This document shows positions 1 through 9,214 of a DNA stretch of 62,762 bases, piece by piece. Position 1 is the first letter of the stretch. Each line of letters starts with the position of its first letter. The DNA comes from Neptunomonas sp. (GTDB lineage Bacteria > Pseudomonadota > Gammaproteobacteria > Pseudomonadales > Balneatricaceae): contig NZ_JADGEV010000022.1 of assembly GCF_016744175.1 (NCBI RefSeq), forward strand, positions 1 to 62,762, read 5' to 3'. Under the pieces are notes generated by a model. That model saw only the letters and a list, made by a program, of their open reading frames with translations. It did not search any database and was not told the origin of the DNA. The translations under genes and the position numbers were made by a program.

Positions 1-2773
1 TTTCTGCACCCGTTCCCGTGCTTTGCAATATTAGCTGTCGAGATAAAAGATTGTTATAAAAACGAATTAAATCATCGATATTTAATATATCAATAGCTTG
101 TGTCATTTTTTCCTGGGTATCGAACTTTGTATTTCCTTGATCTAATTCTTGCCAGAATCGATTGCTTTTTTCTTGGAGTTGACGCTCTTGGGTATTGATT
201 CTAGCAGTCACACTGTTTTTAAACTGTGTCATTTTCTCCTTTGAAATGTTCCCTAGCTGGTTTTTGAAACTTTTTAAAAAGTCTTTCATACTTTTTAAAA
301 TTTCATCAGAAGAAGCGCTAGGAGATTGAACAACAAATGCGATTCCAGGAATTTTTCTAAGAGACATAGGTGTGGCAAATACGATGTAACCTAGCTGCTG
401 CTCGGTACGAAGTTGTGTATAAAATGGGGCGGATAGGATTTCACTTAGTAAAGCGGCTGATGCTCTTGATGCAATGGTTTGATCGCTACCCTGAAGGTAC
501 AGGATTGTGGCTGAGTCATTGTGCTCAATATCTAAGGTTTTGGTGATTGTTTTTCTCGGTGTGAGGCGCAATATCTCGACTTGTGGGGCGACCTTAGCTG
601 TTTTTATGGGATGTAGTGATCCAAGTAATGATGTCGTAAGCTTCTTTGCTTGAGGCGCTGTCATATTTCCATGAGACAGTACACGCACTTCTGAAGATGC
701 AAACAACTGTTCAATAAGCGATGAAAGTTGATCTAATGAATAGTCTTCGGCTGTTTTTTGTAATTCAGTGAGGCTCGCATTATGCATTAACACTTCATAA
801 CCTACACGAAAAAGCTGGTTGTATGGTTTGTCTTTGTCTGAGTTTTTCAGCTGTTCTTGATGGGCTTGAAGTACTCGCTTAAAGCGAGCTGGTGATAGGT
901 CAGGTTTTCTTAGGGTTTTGGCAATAAGCTTGCTTAACACTTCAATTTTCTCATTGAAGCCTGATATACGCACACTAATACCGCGTTGATGGGCATAAAT
1001 GCGAGCACTTAATCCTGACGTGCTTGCATCGTATAGAGACTTGTTTAATTCTTCGCTGACCATATCAGTGTATAGAGTAAGGCCTGTTGTAACCTCGGCT
1101 CCCTCCCTTGCGAGGGGAGTTAGTAGTGTGAAATATAGATCGGCTTTAGGAACATTAAATGTTGTATCTTGGAGTTGCCATAAGCTAACACCGTTCTTTC
1201 CTGTATCCAATTGCATAGGATTGAGTTGGTGTTTTTCTGAAGGCGGTTGTAAACCTGTGTTCTCAGCAATGAAAGGGTTTGGGTGGCGGATGTGTAGGTT
1301 GTTAATCAGGTCCGCTTGTTGCCAGCGTTTTATGCGGTCAATACTAATACGGCTAGTGCGATACTCACTATTATAGTATTGCTCTGTCGTATTTACGGTT
1401 AAATTCTTGGCTTGTATAGAAAGCACCATGTTATCAGGGCGAATATCTTGGATAAAAAGATTGATTGCATCAACATCATACTTCTCAAGTATGTAGGGTG
1501 CATTTAACCAATTTTCTTGTGGGTAATCTTGGATGCTTTGCGTTAATTGCGTGACGTAATGAATAGGTTCTTGCTCGGCCAAAAAGCGGAACTGTTGTGC
1601 GCTAAGAAGGCGTTCTTCATTATAGATAGCTTGGCTTACGCCGGTTTCTTTTAGACTTTTTATAAATGAGAAGAATAGGCTTATGATTTCGTCGGTATGT
1701 TTAAGCCCGTCAGGTGTCAAACTTACCTGCATATGAAAACTAGACTCCGTAGCGAAATCTTGTCCAGGAGATGCGCCTAAGCCGGTTGCCCAGCCTTTTT
1801 CTTTTAGCAGAGCTAAAAGACTACCTTCGCCTTCATAACCGATAAGGCTACTGAGGAGGTAAAGTGGTTTGCTTTTCCAATACGGCAAATTGGTTTTAGT
1901 AGGAAAGCTTAAACTCAGAGACTGGGTATCCTTGAGTGTTTTAATGGCCAGTTCAAGAGGAAGGTCACTTGGTTGAAATTTGGGTTTTGTAATTGCGAAT
2001 GCAGGTGAACCAGTGTTCTTTATGGTGGAAAAGTATTGTTTGGCAATTGATTCTAACTGATCTAAAGGTTGCTTTCCTAGAATGACAAGAGCCATTTGGT
2101 TGGCAGAGTAGTAACGTTGATAGAAACTTATTAAATCGCTTCGCAAGTTTCCTTTCTCATCGTTGGGAAGTGTCTCAAGGTTACCTACTGCAAAACGGCT
2201 TGCCGGATGAGCACTGTTCATCACTTGCTGAGTGGCAGCATGAACCCTACGGCCATCGTCTCTCTTTTTAGCGCTATATTCTGAGTTGACGGCATGTCTT
2301 TCGCGGTCGGTATACTCTTCAGTAAAGAGAGGTGCAATGAAAAACTGGGAAAATCTATCAAGCGCTGGTTCTAGGTCGCTCGCTTTAACATCAAAAAAAT
2401 AATTGGTGTTCTTTAACGCAGTAAACGCATTGTGTGAGCCACCGTGAGATTGAATGAACGCTTGGTATTCACCCGCTTGCGGGTATTTTTTTGTGCCAAG
2501 AAATAACATGTGTTCAAGGAAATGAGCTAATCCTGCACGGTTTTTTGGGTTGGCTGCTGAGCCAATATTCACATTAAGCGAAGCTGCCGCTTTATCCGTG
2601 TCAGGGTCGGATACGAGTAATACTTTTAAGCCGTTTTCTAATGTTATGGACTGGTATTTACGAATGTCATTCTGGCTTTTGGTAATATCAGAGGCATAGG
2701 AATATGAAAGCGTGCAAACAACAGCAACGAATGTAGTAACTAATTTTCCTAGTGAAAAATGCCGTCTACGCAT
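1..2773 (-). CDS. Insulinase-family (M16) zinc peptidase, protease III-like, C-terminus cut by the window edge
   Basis: About 924 residues are visible and the frame stays open to the left edge; protease III relatives are about 960 residues, so only a short C-terminus should be missing. The start ATG at 2773 follows a GAGGA ribosome site. A signal peptide is visible (basic start, hydrophobic stretch to about residue 25, cleavage near SYA-S), so it should act in the periplasm. The inverted zinc motif HFLEH lies at residues 83-87 and is the catalytic signature of M16 metallopeptidases, which degrade peptides in a closed chamber made of two M16 halves. It is transcribed away from the potassium-channel genes to its right. 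The family call is firm; equivalence to E. coli ptrA is likely but not proven. Confidence 0.88.
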   Translation of the reverse strand, partial: MRRRHFSLGKLVTTFVAVVCTLSYSYASDITKSQNDIRKYQSITLENGLKVLLVSDPDTDKAAASLNVNIGSAANPKNRAGLAHFLEHMLFLGTKKYPQAGEYQAFIQSHGGSHNAFTALKNTNYFFDVKASDLEPALDRFSQFFIAPLFTEEYTDRERHAVNSEYSAKKRDDGRRVHAATQQVMNSAHPASRFAVGNLETLPNDEKGNLRSDLISFYQRYYSANQMALVILGKQPLDQLESIAKQYFSTIKNTGSPAFAITKPKFQPSDLPLELAIKTLKDTQSLSLSFPTKTNLPYWKSKPLYLLSSLIGYEGEGSLLALLKEKGWATGLGASPGQDFATESSFHMQVSLTPDGLKHTDEIISLFFSFIKSLKETGVSQAIYNEERLLSAQQFRFLAEQEPIHYVTQLTQSIQDYPQENWLNAPYILEKYDVDAINLFIQDIRPDNMVLSIQAKNLTVNTTEQYYNSEYRTSRISIDRIKRWQQADLINNLHIRHPNPFIAENTGLQPPSEKHQLNPMQLDTGKNGVSLWQLQDTTFNVPKADLYFTLLTPLAREGAEVTTGLTLYTDMVSEELNKSLYDASTSGLSARIYAHQRGISVRISGFNEKIEVLSKLIAKTLRKPDLSPARFKRVLQAHQEQLKNSDKDKPYNQLFRVGYEVLMHNASLTELQKTAEDYSLDQLSSLIEQLFASSEVRVLSHGNMTAPQAKKLTTSLLGSLHPIKTAKVAPQVEILRLTPRKTITKTLDIEHNDSATILYLQGSDQTIASRASAALLSEILSAPFYTQLRTEQQLGYIVFATPMSLRKIPGIAFVVQSPSASSDEILKSMKDFLKSFKNQLGNISKEKMTQFKNSVTARINTQERQLQEKSNRFWQELDQGNTKFDTQEKMTQAIDILNIDDLIRFYNNLLSRQLILQSTGTGAE

Positions 2774-2958
2774 TAAACAGTCCTCAAAACACAGAATGAA
2801 ATCAAACAGCTAACCCAATATGGGATAATCAGCCAATAGACATTAACTTATCTTGCTGGTTCCGTGAATCAGCATAGCCATATTTATCTACAGTCGATAC
2901 AATCTGCTGATAAATTATGCATCGTGACTATGTTTTAAGTGAAATAAGGAATGTTCTG

Positions 2959-3339
2959 ATGAATCGTGAAAAAGTGATTTTTGCTTTCTTTATCGTATTA
3001 GCACTAACGCTGAACTTCGGTTTTTTTCTTGGTGAAATTGATAAAGAAATTCATCATAACGTCTTTGAGCTGTTTGCTGCATTGGTTGTCAGTATGATTT
3101 GTACGGTACTGAAATTTGGAGATAGGACTCATTTGGGTGCATTGATGTTGGCCACGAGTTTAGTTGCCGACTTGCAATTAGTTATAGCGGCTTTTCTTTG
3201 GGGTTTTGCGGAGCAAATTAGTGGTGGTATGTCAGGCTCAATGATGTCGAGTGTTGTATCACTTTCTGGTGGGGCGTTACTTGCAAACGTTATCTCTGTG
3301 ATACTTCTCGTGGTTGAGACGATTGTTGTTCGTCGTTAA
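2959..3339 (+). CDS. Small membrane protein (DUF6394-like) upstream of a potassium channel
   Basis: Encodes about 126 residues with four probable membrane helices (roughly 7-25, 33-50, 60-85, 100-122) and no catalytic motif. An upstream in-frame ATG exists at 2917, but the ATG at 2959 has AAGGA eight bases before it and gives a natural membrane-protein start, so I chose it. The stop is three bases before the next gene, which is a two-RCK potassium channel, so the two are almost certainly co-transcribed and perhaps translationally coupled. From memory such proteins are conserved beside channels of this type in Pseudomonas-like bacteria. A role as channel partner is inference; the molecular function is unknown. 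Confidence 0.75.
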   Translation: MNREKVIFAFFIVLALTLNFGFFLGEIDKEIHHNVFELFAALVVSMICTVLKFGDRTHLGALMLATSLVADLQLVIAAFLWGFAEQISGGMSGSMMSSVVSLSGGALLANVISVILLVVETIVVRR

Positions 3340-3342
3340 ATC

Positions 3343-5031
3343 ATGAATAACGTCTTCTATCTGCTTTTACGGCGGCTGCGCGTTCCATTTATTACGATGA
3401 TTGTGGTCTACGCCATTTCCATTTTGGGGTTTGTGCTCATTCCTGGGCAGGATGATGCTGGCAATGCTTGGCGTATGGACTTTTTTCATGCCGTTTATTT
3501 TGTCTCTTTCATGGGGACAACAATTGGGTTTGGTGAGATTCCTTTTGCGTTCACTGATGGACAAAGGATGTGGACCTTATTGATGATCTACGCAACTGTT
3601 GTTGCATGGTTGTATGGTATCGGTTCGATGTTAGCTCTTTTACAAGAGCCCGTGTTTGGTCGCTTGTTACGCCGCCGCTCTTTTACCAAAGAGGTTGCAG
3701 GTTTTGCCGAGCCTTTTTATTTGATTTGTGGGTATGGAGTAACGGGGCGCCTTATTGTCAGTAAATTGGCAAACAGAGACATTCGAGCGGTAGTGATAGA
3801 TTTGAATCAAGACCGTATTGACGATTTAGAAATGGATAGTTTACCCATTCGAGTCCCTGGTCTATGTGCAGATGCGGCATTGCCAGACGTGCTGGATGAT
3901 GCAGGGTTGCAGCACCCACACTGTATAGGTGTGCTAGCGCTCACTGATGATGATAACTCTAACTTGGCCGTTTCTATAGCCAGTAAATTATTAATGCCAA
4001 AGCGTATGGTGATCAGCCGTACTGAAGCAGAAGTAACGACGGCTAATTTACTTTCATTTGGTACTGACCAGGTGGTTGATCCTTTTCAAGCCTATGCAGG
4101 CTATTTATCTATGGCCATACATACACCTTATAAGCACTTAGTGTATGACTGGTTAGTTAATCCCTATCACCGGCCATTATCCAGTGTTTATCAGCAGAAG
4201 CAGGGGCGATGGATTATCTGTGGTTTTGGCAGATTCGGACGCGCACTTTATAAAGCATTTAAAGCTGATGATGTTTTTATTACGGTTATAGATGCTAAAG
4301 AACAAAATGTAAATCAGACAGAGCAGCAGATTTGGGGCATCGGAACTGAAGCTAAAACGCTTGAAGAAGCGAACATTCATGATGCAGTGGGTATTGTTGC
4401 TGGTACTGACAATGATGCAGATAATCTCTCAATTATTATGACGGCAAGGGGTATTAAGCCAAAATTAGTGACTGTTGTAAGGCAGAACCTGGATGCAAAC
4501 CGTTTAGTTTTTCGGCATTCTGGTGCTGACTTTGTAATGGAGCCCGGACGAATAATCGCCAACCAGATTATGGCGCAAATTAAAACGCCTCTTTTACCTG
4601 TATTTATTGATGCTCTGAATGGGTATGACGATGTTTGGGCGCATACATTGTTGAATCGCATGAGTAGTGTTGTTGGAGAAGATGAGTTAGATAGTTGGGC
4701 TTTTGTTTTAGAAGAAGAAGACACACCGGCAATCAAAATGGCGTTGGAAGAGGAGACAGTCATTAAGATGAAAATCTTCCTAAAAGACCCTCGTGATCGG
4801 AGCCAAATGTTGCCAGGCTTTCCTTTAATGTTGCGTAGGGGAAGTGAAATTAAAATCTTGCCAGGAGAGCTAACAGAATTACAGCTTGGAGATGAGATAC
4901 TCTTTTGTGGATTGAGCAAAGCTTTCACACAGGTTGAGTGGACTGTAAATAACTACAATGTGTTGCAATATGTTTTGACAGGTAAGGATGCAAATAACAC
5001 GCTTTTGTCTCGCTGGTTTAATACTGATTAA
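3343..5031 (+). CDS. Potassium channel with two TrkA-N/RCK domains
   Basis: 562 residues. The N-terminal third has two membrane helices (about 15-35 and 78-100) flanking a pore loop with TIGFGE (about residues 60-65), the K+ selectivity-filter signature of two-helix ion channels. Two Rossmann-type RCK domains follow, each with a nucleotide-binding glycine motif (GYGVTGR near 130 and GFGRFGR near 288), and then a TrkA-C-like region. In this family cytosolic RCK domains bind NAD(H), ATP or ions and gate the pore. Here both sit in one chain, as in the Pseudomonas protein I recall as PA1496. It starts three bases after the small membrane protein upstream. Direct gating ligands cannot be read from the sequence. 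Confidence 0.88.
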   Translation: MNNVFYLLLRRLRVPFITMIVVYAISILGFVLIPGQDDAGNAWRMDFFHAVYFVSFMGTTIGFGEIPFAFTDGQRMWTLLMIYATVVAWLYGIGSMLALLQEPVFGRLLRRRSFTKEVAGFAEPFYLICGYGVTGRLIVSKLANRDIRAVVIDLNQDRIDDLEMDSLPIRVPGLCADAALPDVLDDAGLQHPHCIGVLALTDDDNSNLAVSIASKLLMPKRMVISRTEAEVTTANLLSFGTDQVVDPFQAYAGYLSMAIHTPYKHLVYDWLVNPYHRPLSSVYQQKQGRWIICGFGRFGRALYKAFKADDVFITVIDAKEQNVNQTEQQIWGIGTEAKTLEEANIHDAVGIVAGTDNDADNLSIIMTARGIKPKLVTVVRQNLDANRLVFRHSGADFVMEPGRIIANQIMAQIKTPLLPVFIDALNGYDDVWAHTLLNRMSSVVGEDELDSWAFVLEEEDTPAIKMALEEETVIKMKIFLKDPRDRSQMLPGFPLMLRRGSEIKILPGELTELQLGDEILFCGLSKAFTQVEWTVNNYNVLQYVLTGKDANNTLLSRWFNTD

Positions 5032-5043
5032 TAAAGGGTTGTA

Positions 5044-5940
5044 ATGGCTTATCTTCTACTCACACTGACGACACTTTTTTGGGCGGGGAACTTTGTTCTA
5101 GGGCGTGCTATGAACGACGTTTTACCTCCGGTCGTGATGGCCGAAATGCGTTGGGGGTCAGCATTGTTGCTTATCCTGCCATTTTTATTACCTAAGCTAA
5201 AAGCACATTGGCGGGTAATATTGAAGCACTGGAAGTTGTTATTGCCATTAGGTATTTTAAGTGTCGGCAGTTTCAATACCTTAATATATGTTGGTTTAAC
5301 AATGACGGAGGCTACGAATGCAACGTTGATGCAGTCGGCTATCCCTATTTTGATTCTGCTTATTACGGGGCTTTTTCTTAAAGAGGTAGTAACAGCGAGA
5401 CAGTGGGCTGGTGTAGCGTGTTCCTTAGTGGGTGTGCTTACCCTAATATCACTAGGTGATCTGAGCCAGTTGCTTAATCTAGATATTAATAAAGGTGACC
5501 TTTGGATATTAGCGGCAGTATTGTGTTGGTCGGGGTATTCAATCTTATTACGCTGGCGACCTGCTGAACTAGATGGCTTTACTTTTTTTGGAACAACCGT
5601 TGTTATTGGTGTTATAGCACTGTTGCCGTTTGCGTTATTTGAGCTAAGCAGTGTTCCTCCTTTTGAGTTAAAACCAGAGGCATTAGGCTCTGTTTTATAT
5701 ATGGCCATTTTCCCTTCTATTCTTGCTCATCTGTTTTGGAACAGAGGTGTTGCAGAATTAGGCGCAGCTAAAGCGGGCTTGTTTATTCATCTTATGCCAT
5801 TATTTGGTATGTTACTTTCGACATTTTTTTTGGGCGAAAAAATTCATACTTACCACCTAGCTGGTATGATATTAATCTTCTTAGGGATATATTTGGCCGT
5901 AGTCTCTAATGTGATGAAACGGACTCCGAAACAGAATTGA
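5044..5940 (+). CDS. EamA/DMT-family inner-membrane transporter
   Basis: 298 residues forming about ten hydrophobic helices in two repeats of five, the drug/metabolite transporter (EamA) fold. The start has the usual family pattern, with helix 1 carrying a W-G-x-N-F motif and helix 3 preceding a TEATNA-type segment. Family members export amino acids, metabolites or drugs, and the substrate cannot be predicted here. It begins 12 bases after the potassium channel gene and ends 8 bases before the Tim44-like gene, so the four genes from 2959 to 6806 probably form one transcript, closed by the terminator at 6832. No sign of truncation or transfer. Confidence 0.86.
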   Translation: MAYLLLTLTTLFWAGNFVLGRAMNDVLPPVVMAEMRWGSALLLILPFLLPKLKAHWRVILKHWKLLLPLGILSVGSFNTLIYVGLTMTEATNATLMQSAIPILILLITGLFLKEVVTARQWAGVACSLVGVLTLISLGDLSQLLNLDINKGDLWILAAVLCWSGYSILLRWRPAELDGFTFFGTTVVIGVIALLPFALFELSSVPPFELKPEALGSVLYMAIFPSILAHLFWNRGVAELGAAKAGLFIHLMPLFGMLLSTFFLGEKIHTYHLAGMILIFLGIYLAVVSNVMKRTPKQN

Positions 5941-5948
5941 GGTAGTTA

Positions 5949-6806
5949 ATGCGAAATATTCTATTAGCTGTTTTTATGATGGGCTTTACAGTAGGTATTA
6001 TTGTGCCAGAGGCAGAAGCTAAGCGATTAGGTGGAGGTTTTAGTCTAGGAAAATCTTATTCATCACCAAAAAAAGCCACTTCTTCTCCTGCTCAAAAAAA
6101 GCCACCTGCACAAAATGTAGCCAGTAATGGTGCTAAGAAATCAGGTTTTGGTGGCATGGGTGGTATGTTAGGTGGACTACTTGCCGGTGGTCTTCTGGCA
6201 TCGTTATTCATGGGGGGAGCGTTTGATAGCATTCAAACAATGGATATTGTAATGATCGTAGCTTTTACATTTATTGCTTTTAAATTGTTTACGATAATAC
6301 GAAAAGGTCAAATGGCACCTAGTTATGCCGGTACCCAGCATCGCTCGATGGAACCCGCACAGTCGCCGGCCAATATGCATCAATTTACACCGATGTCTGC
6401 TGCCAATACTCAGTTGTCTGAGCCTAATTTAGTATTGCCTGTTTGGTTTAATAAGGTGACTTTTCTCGATGGCGCGCGCGAGCATTTTACGTATTTACAA
6501 TCAGCTTGGGATATACAAAACTGGACGGAAATTGCGACTTATACATCCCAAGAACTGTTAGAACAGCTGAAAAAAGAGCGTACTAAATATCCTTCACAAC
6601 AACAGACAGTAGTCATGTCAGTTATGTCTGAGCTGATCAATTTTATTGATAATGACGATCATGTTGTAGCTAGCATTCATTTTTATGGATGGCTTAAAGA
6701 GTCGGGGGATCAACAAGCAAGTGAATTTAGTGAAGTTTGGCACCTTACACGCAACATGACTGAAGAGAATGCTTCTTGGCATATTGTCGGTATTGAACAA
6801 CCCTAG
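5949..6806 (+). CDS. Tim44-like domain protein, membrane anchored
   Basis: 285 residues. The N-terminus has a signal-like helix with an EAEA-K cleavage-like site, then a Ser/Pro/Ala/Lys-rich low-complexity stretch (about 32-65), a Gly/Met-rich segment, and a pair of hydrophobic helices (about 72-120). A soluble alpha/beta domain from about 165 to 283 resembles the Tim44/MBA1 (SnoaL-like) fold. Bacterial Tim44-like proteins are common in Proteobacteria, often near envelope or LemA genes, but have no settled function. It is the last gene of its run and is followed by a strong bidirectional hairpin. The domain call rests on overall layout and is reasonably sure; the role is unknown. Confidence 0.8.
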   Translation: MRNILLAVFMMGFTVGIIVPEAEAKRLGGGFSLGKSYSSPKKATSSPAQKKPPAQNVASNGAKKSGFGGMGGMLGGLLAGGLLASLFMGGAFDSIQTMDIVMIVAFTFIAFKLFTIIRKGQMAPSYAGTQHRSMEPAQSPANMHQFTPMSAANTQLSEPNLVLPVWFNKVTFLDGAREHFTYLQSAWDIQNWTEIATYTSQELLEQLKKERTKYPSQQQTVVMSVMSELINFIDNDDHVVASIHFYGWLKESGDQQASEFSEVWHLTRNMTEENASWHIVGIEQP

Positions 6807-6831
6807 TCAGGGTATGCTAATTAGTAGAGAT

Positions 6832-6862
6832 AAAAATGGCGCTTTCAAAGCGCCATTTTTTT
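6832..6862. terminator. Bidirectional intrinsic terminator
   Basis: A 14-base stem (A-rich end, core ATGGCGCTTT pairing with AAAGCGCCAT) closes on a one-base centre, with A-runs on one side and T-runs on the other. It can therefore terminate both the rightward Tim44-like operon and the leftward yaaA gene, which converge here. Confidence 0.9.
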
Positions 6863-6874
6863 AAGTATAAAACC

Positions 6875-7651
6875 TTATTCTTCGTGGTCACGAATGAAAA
6901 CCCATGTATCCCCTTCGGACATAGTTTCTGAAAAGCGATAGCCTTCATAGTCAAAATCCTTTAATGCTTGAGGCTCATTAACTTGGTTTTCGAGAATATA
7001 GCGTGCCATTAGGCCACGAGCTTTTTTTGCGTAAAAGCTGATGATTTTGTATTGCCCTGATTTCCAGTCTTTGAATACAGGTGTCACAATTCGAGCGTTA
7101 AGAGTTTTAGGTTGAATCGCTTTAAAGTATTCGTTGGACGCTAGATTGATGATTGTAGGGTGATCATCTTGAAGTAACTCTTCATTGAGGGAGTCTGTTA
7201 ACTGAGCACCCCAAAATTGGTATAAGTTAGTACCTTGTGGTGTTTTTAATTTGGTACCCATTTCTAAACGGTATGGATACATTAGATCTAACGGTCTTAA
7301 TACACCATAAAGACCGGATAGGATTCGTAAATGCTGTTGTGCATAGTTTAATTGGGCTTCAGATAATGTAGCAGCATCTAGTCCAGTGTAAACATCACCT
7401 TTAAAAGCCAAAATGGCTTGTTTGGCATTTTCCCTTGTAAGGTTAGACGGCCATGAGTTGTATCTTGCTACGTTAAGGCTAGCGAGTTTGTCGCTGAGCT
7501 TCATTAATTCTGCAACACCTTGTACAGATAAGCTCTCCAGAACAGTAATTAGGTCGCCAGAGTGCGATAAAAAACGAGGCTGTGTAGCTAGGTCTATATG
7601 TGGCGGTGTTTCATAGTCTAGTGTTTTGGCAGGAGATATGACTGTCAGCAT
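6875..7651 (-). CDS. yaaA: Peroxide stress protein YaaA (DUF328)
   Basis: 258 residues, the usual length for YaaA/UPF0246. It opens with the family signature ISPAKTLDYE and keeps the conserved YSGLYG-like segment (here LSGLYGVLRPLDLM, about 112-125) and the C-terminal KKARGLMARYI and FVI(R)D regions. In E. coli YaaA belongs to the OxyR regulon; it binds DNA and limits free iron and Fenton damage during peroxide stress. Transcribed divergently from trpS across a 227-base gap and converging on the terminator at 6832. A DyP peroxidase gene lies a few kilobases away, but there is no operon link. Confidence 0.93.
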   Translation of the reverse strand: MLTVISPAKTLDYETPPHIDLATQPRFLSHSGDLITVLESLSVQGVAELMKLSDKLASLNVARYNSWPSNLTRENAKQAILAFKGDVYTGLDAATLSEAQLNYAQQHLRILSGLYGVLRPLDLMYPYRLEMGTKLKTPQGTNLYQFWGAQLTDSLNEELLQDDHPTIINLASNEYFKAIQPKTLNARIVTPVFKDWKSGQYKIISFYAKKARGLMARYILENQVNEPQALKDFDYEGYRFSETMSEGDTWVFIRDHEE

Positions 7652-7878
7652 AGTGTTCCGTTGTTACGTTAATAGTTAGCAAGTTGAGAGAGTGTATAAT
7701 TAAGCTCTTAAACGTTCTCTGAAATATACTCTCTTTTTACCACTCATTTATGATACTGGGAAGCCATTATGAGAAGTTCATACGGAGGAATAGATTAAAA
7801 AGTGGAGGGCGAATAACCGCTTGAATTTGTGTATTATTAATCTGATTTTTCTCTGTTTTGTTTTAGGGTTTATTTGTA

Positions 7879-9159
7879 ATGTCGAAAAAGACTGTACTCA
7901 CCGGAATAACTACATCCGGCACACCGCATATTGGTAACTATCTTGGTGCGATCAAGCCAGCCATACAGGCGAGTGAAGACGCTCGTTACAATAGCTTTTT
8001 TTTTCTGGCTGATTACCATGCGTTAATTAAATGTCATGATCCTGCACGCGTTGCACGTTCATCTCAAGAAATCGCAGCAACGTGGTTAGCATTGGGATTA
8101 GACACAGATAAAGCAACGTTCTACCGCCAAACGGATATTCCTGATATTACAGAGTTGACATGGCTGCTAACCTGCATGACCTCAAAAGGATTAATGAATC
8201 GCTCTCATGCATATAAAGCATCTGTAGATGCTAACCGGGATGCAGGGAAAGAGGATGTAGATGATGGTGTAACGATGGGGTTGTTTGGCTATCCTATATT
8301 AATGGCAGCAGACATTCTCATGTTTAGTGCTGATATTATTCCGGTTGGGAAAGATCAGATTCAGCATATTGAAATGGCACGCGATATTGCAGGTCGTTTT
8401 AATCATACTTATGAGCCTTTGTTCACCCTCCCCAGCGCTCAAGTTGATGAATCATCACAGTTAATACCTGGCCTTGATGGCCGTAAAATGTCCAAAAGCT
8501 ACGATAATACCATTCCTCTTTTTTGTACTGCTCATGAACTACGTAAATTAGTCAATCAGATAGTGACAGACACTCGTGGACCTGGTGAGCCAAAGGATCC
8601 TGATGGGAGTGCTTTATTCCAGCTCTATAGTAGCTTTGCTACTCCAGAGCAGACCACAGAGATGCATCAGAAATATTTAGAAGGGATTGCTTGGAGTGAA
8701 GCGAAATCTGAACTATTTGAATGCCTAGACAGTCAGTTAAGCACACCACGCGCTCGTTATAATGAATTAATGAATGATCTAGGTTCTGTTGAAGATATTT
8801 TGCAAAAAGGAGCAATTAAGGCACGTGAAAAGTCGGCTCCTTTCATGGAAAAAGTGCGTATAGCCGCAGGAATTCGCCCTTTGACTTATGTTCCAGCGCA
8901 ATCACTAACTGATGCTCCTGTGAAAAAAGAAAAAAGTGCAGAAGAGCTTGCGCGTGTTGAGCAGGGACGACGACGCGCTATTATCATGCAGCTTAAACCA
9001 CTGTTTGATCGAGTGACTGCTGCTGATGATAAAGCTGAAATGGCTAAATTGGTTTTGACTGAAAAAGCGTGTGAAGTTGAGCAGCTAAAGAAAAAGCAGA
9101 AGCAAAAAGCGCAAAATGAATTAGATATTTTGGCTGAAGAGTTAGCTCAATATTCGTGA
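7879..9159 (+). CDS. trpS: Tryptophanyl-tRNA synthetase, long form
   Basis: 426 residues. Class Ic aminoacyl-tRNA synthetase with a HIGH-like motif PHIGN near residues 17-21 and KMSKS at 203-207 for ATP activation. It charges tRNA-Trp with tryptophan in the cytosol. At 426 residues it is longer than the 334-residue E. coli enzyme. The extra part is a Lys/Glu-rich C-terminal extension (about 345-426) with coiled-coil character, and a similar long form is known in Pseudomonas. Single gene with its own upstream region shared with divergent yaaA. Assignment is secure. Confidence 0.95.
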   Translation: MSKKTVLTGITTSGTPHIGNYLGAIKPAIQASEDARYNSFFFLADYHALIKCHDPARVARSSQEIAATWLALGLDTDKATFYRQTDIPDITELTWLLTCMTSKGLMNRSHAYKASVDANRDAGKEDVDDGVTMGLFGYPILMAADILMFSADIIPVGKDQIQHIEMARDIAGRFNHTYEPLFTLPSAQVDESSQLIPGLDGRKMSKSYDNTIPLFCTAHELRKLVNQIVTDTRGPGEPKDPDGSALFQLYSSFATPEQTTEMHQKYLEGIAWSEAKSELFECLDSQLSTPRARYNELMNDLGSVEDILQKGAIKAREKSAPFMEKVRIAAGIRPLTYVPAQSLTDAPVKKEKSAEELARVEQGRRRAIIMQLKPLFDRVTAADDKAEMAKLVLTEKACEVEQLKKKQKQKAQNELDILAEELAQYS

Positions 9160-9214
9160 TATTGAGAGAGATTTTTAATCTAGGTAGACAGGTTATGAGT
9201 TGGGGGGTGTGAGC

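Noticed and set aside
999-1376. Rightward open frame of 125 codons inside the M16 peptidase gene
   Set aside because: It lies antisense within a clear coding region, has no recognisable motif and no ribosome site. It is a shadow of the peptidase frame.
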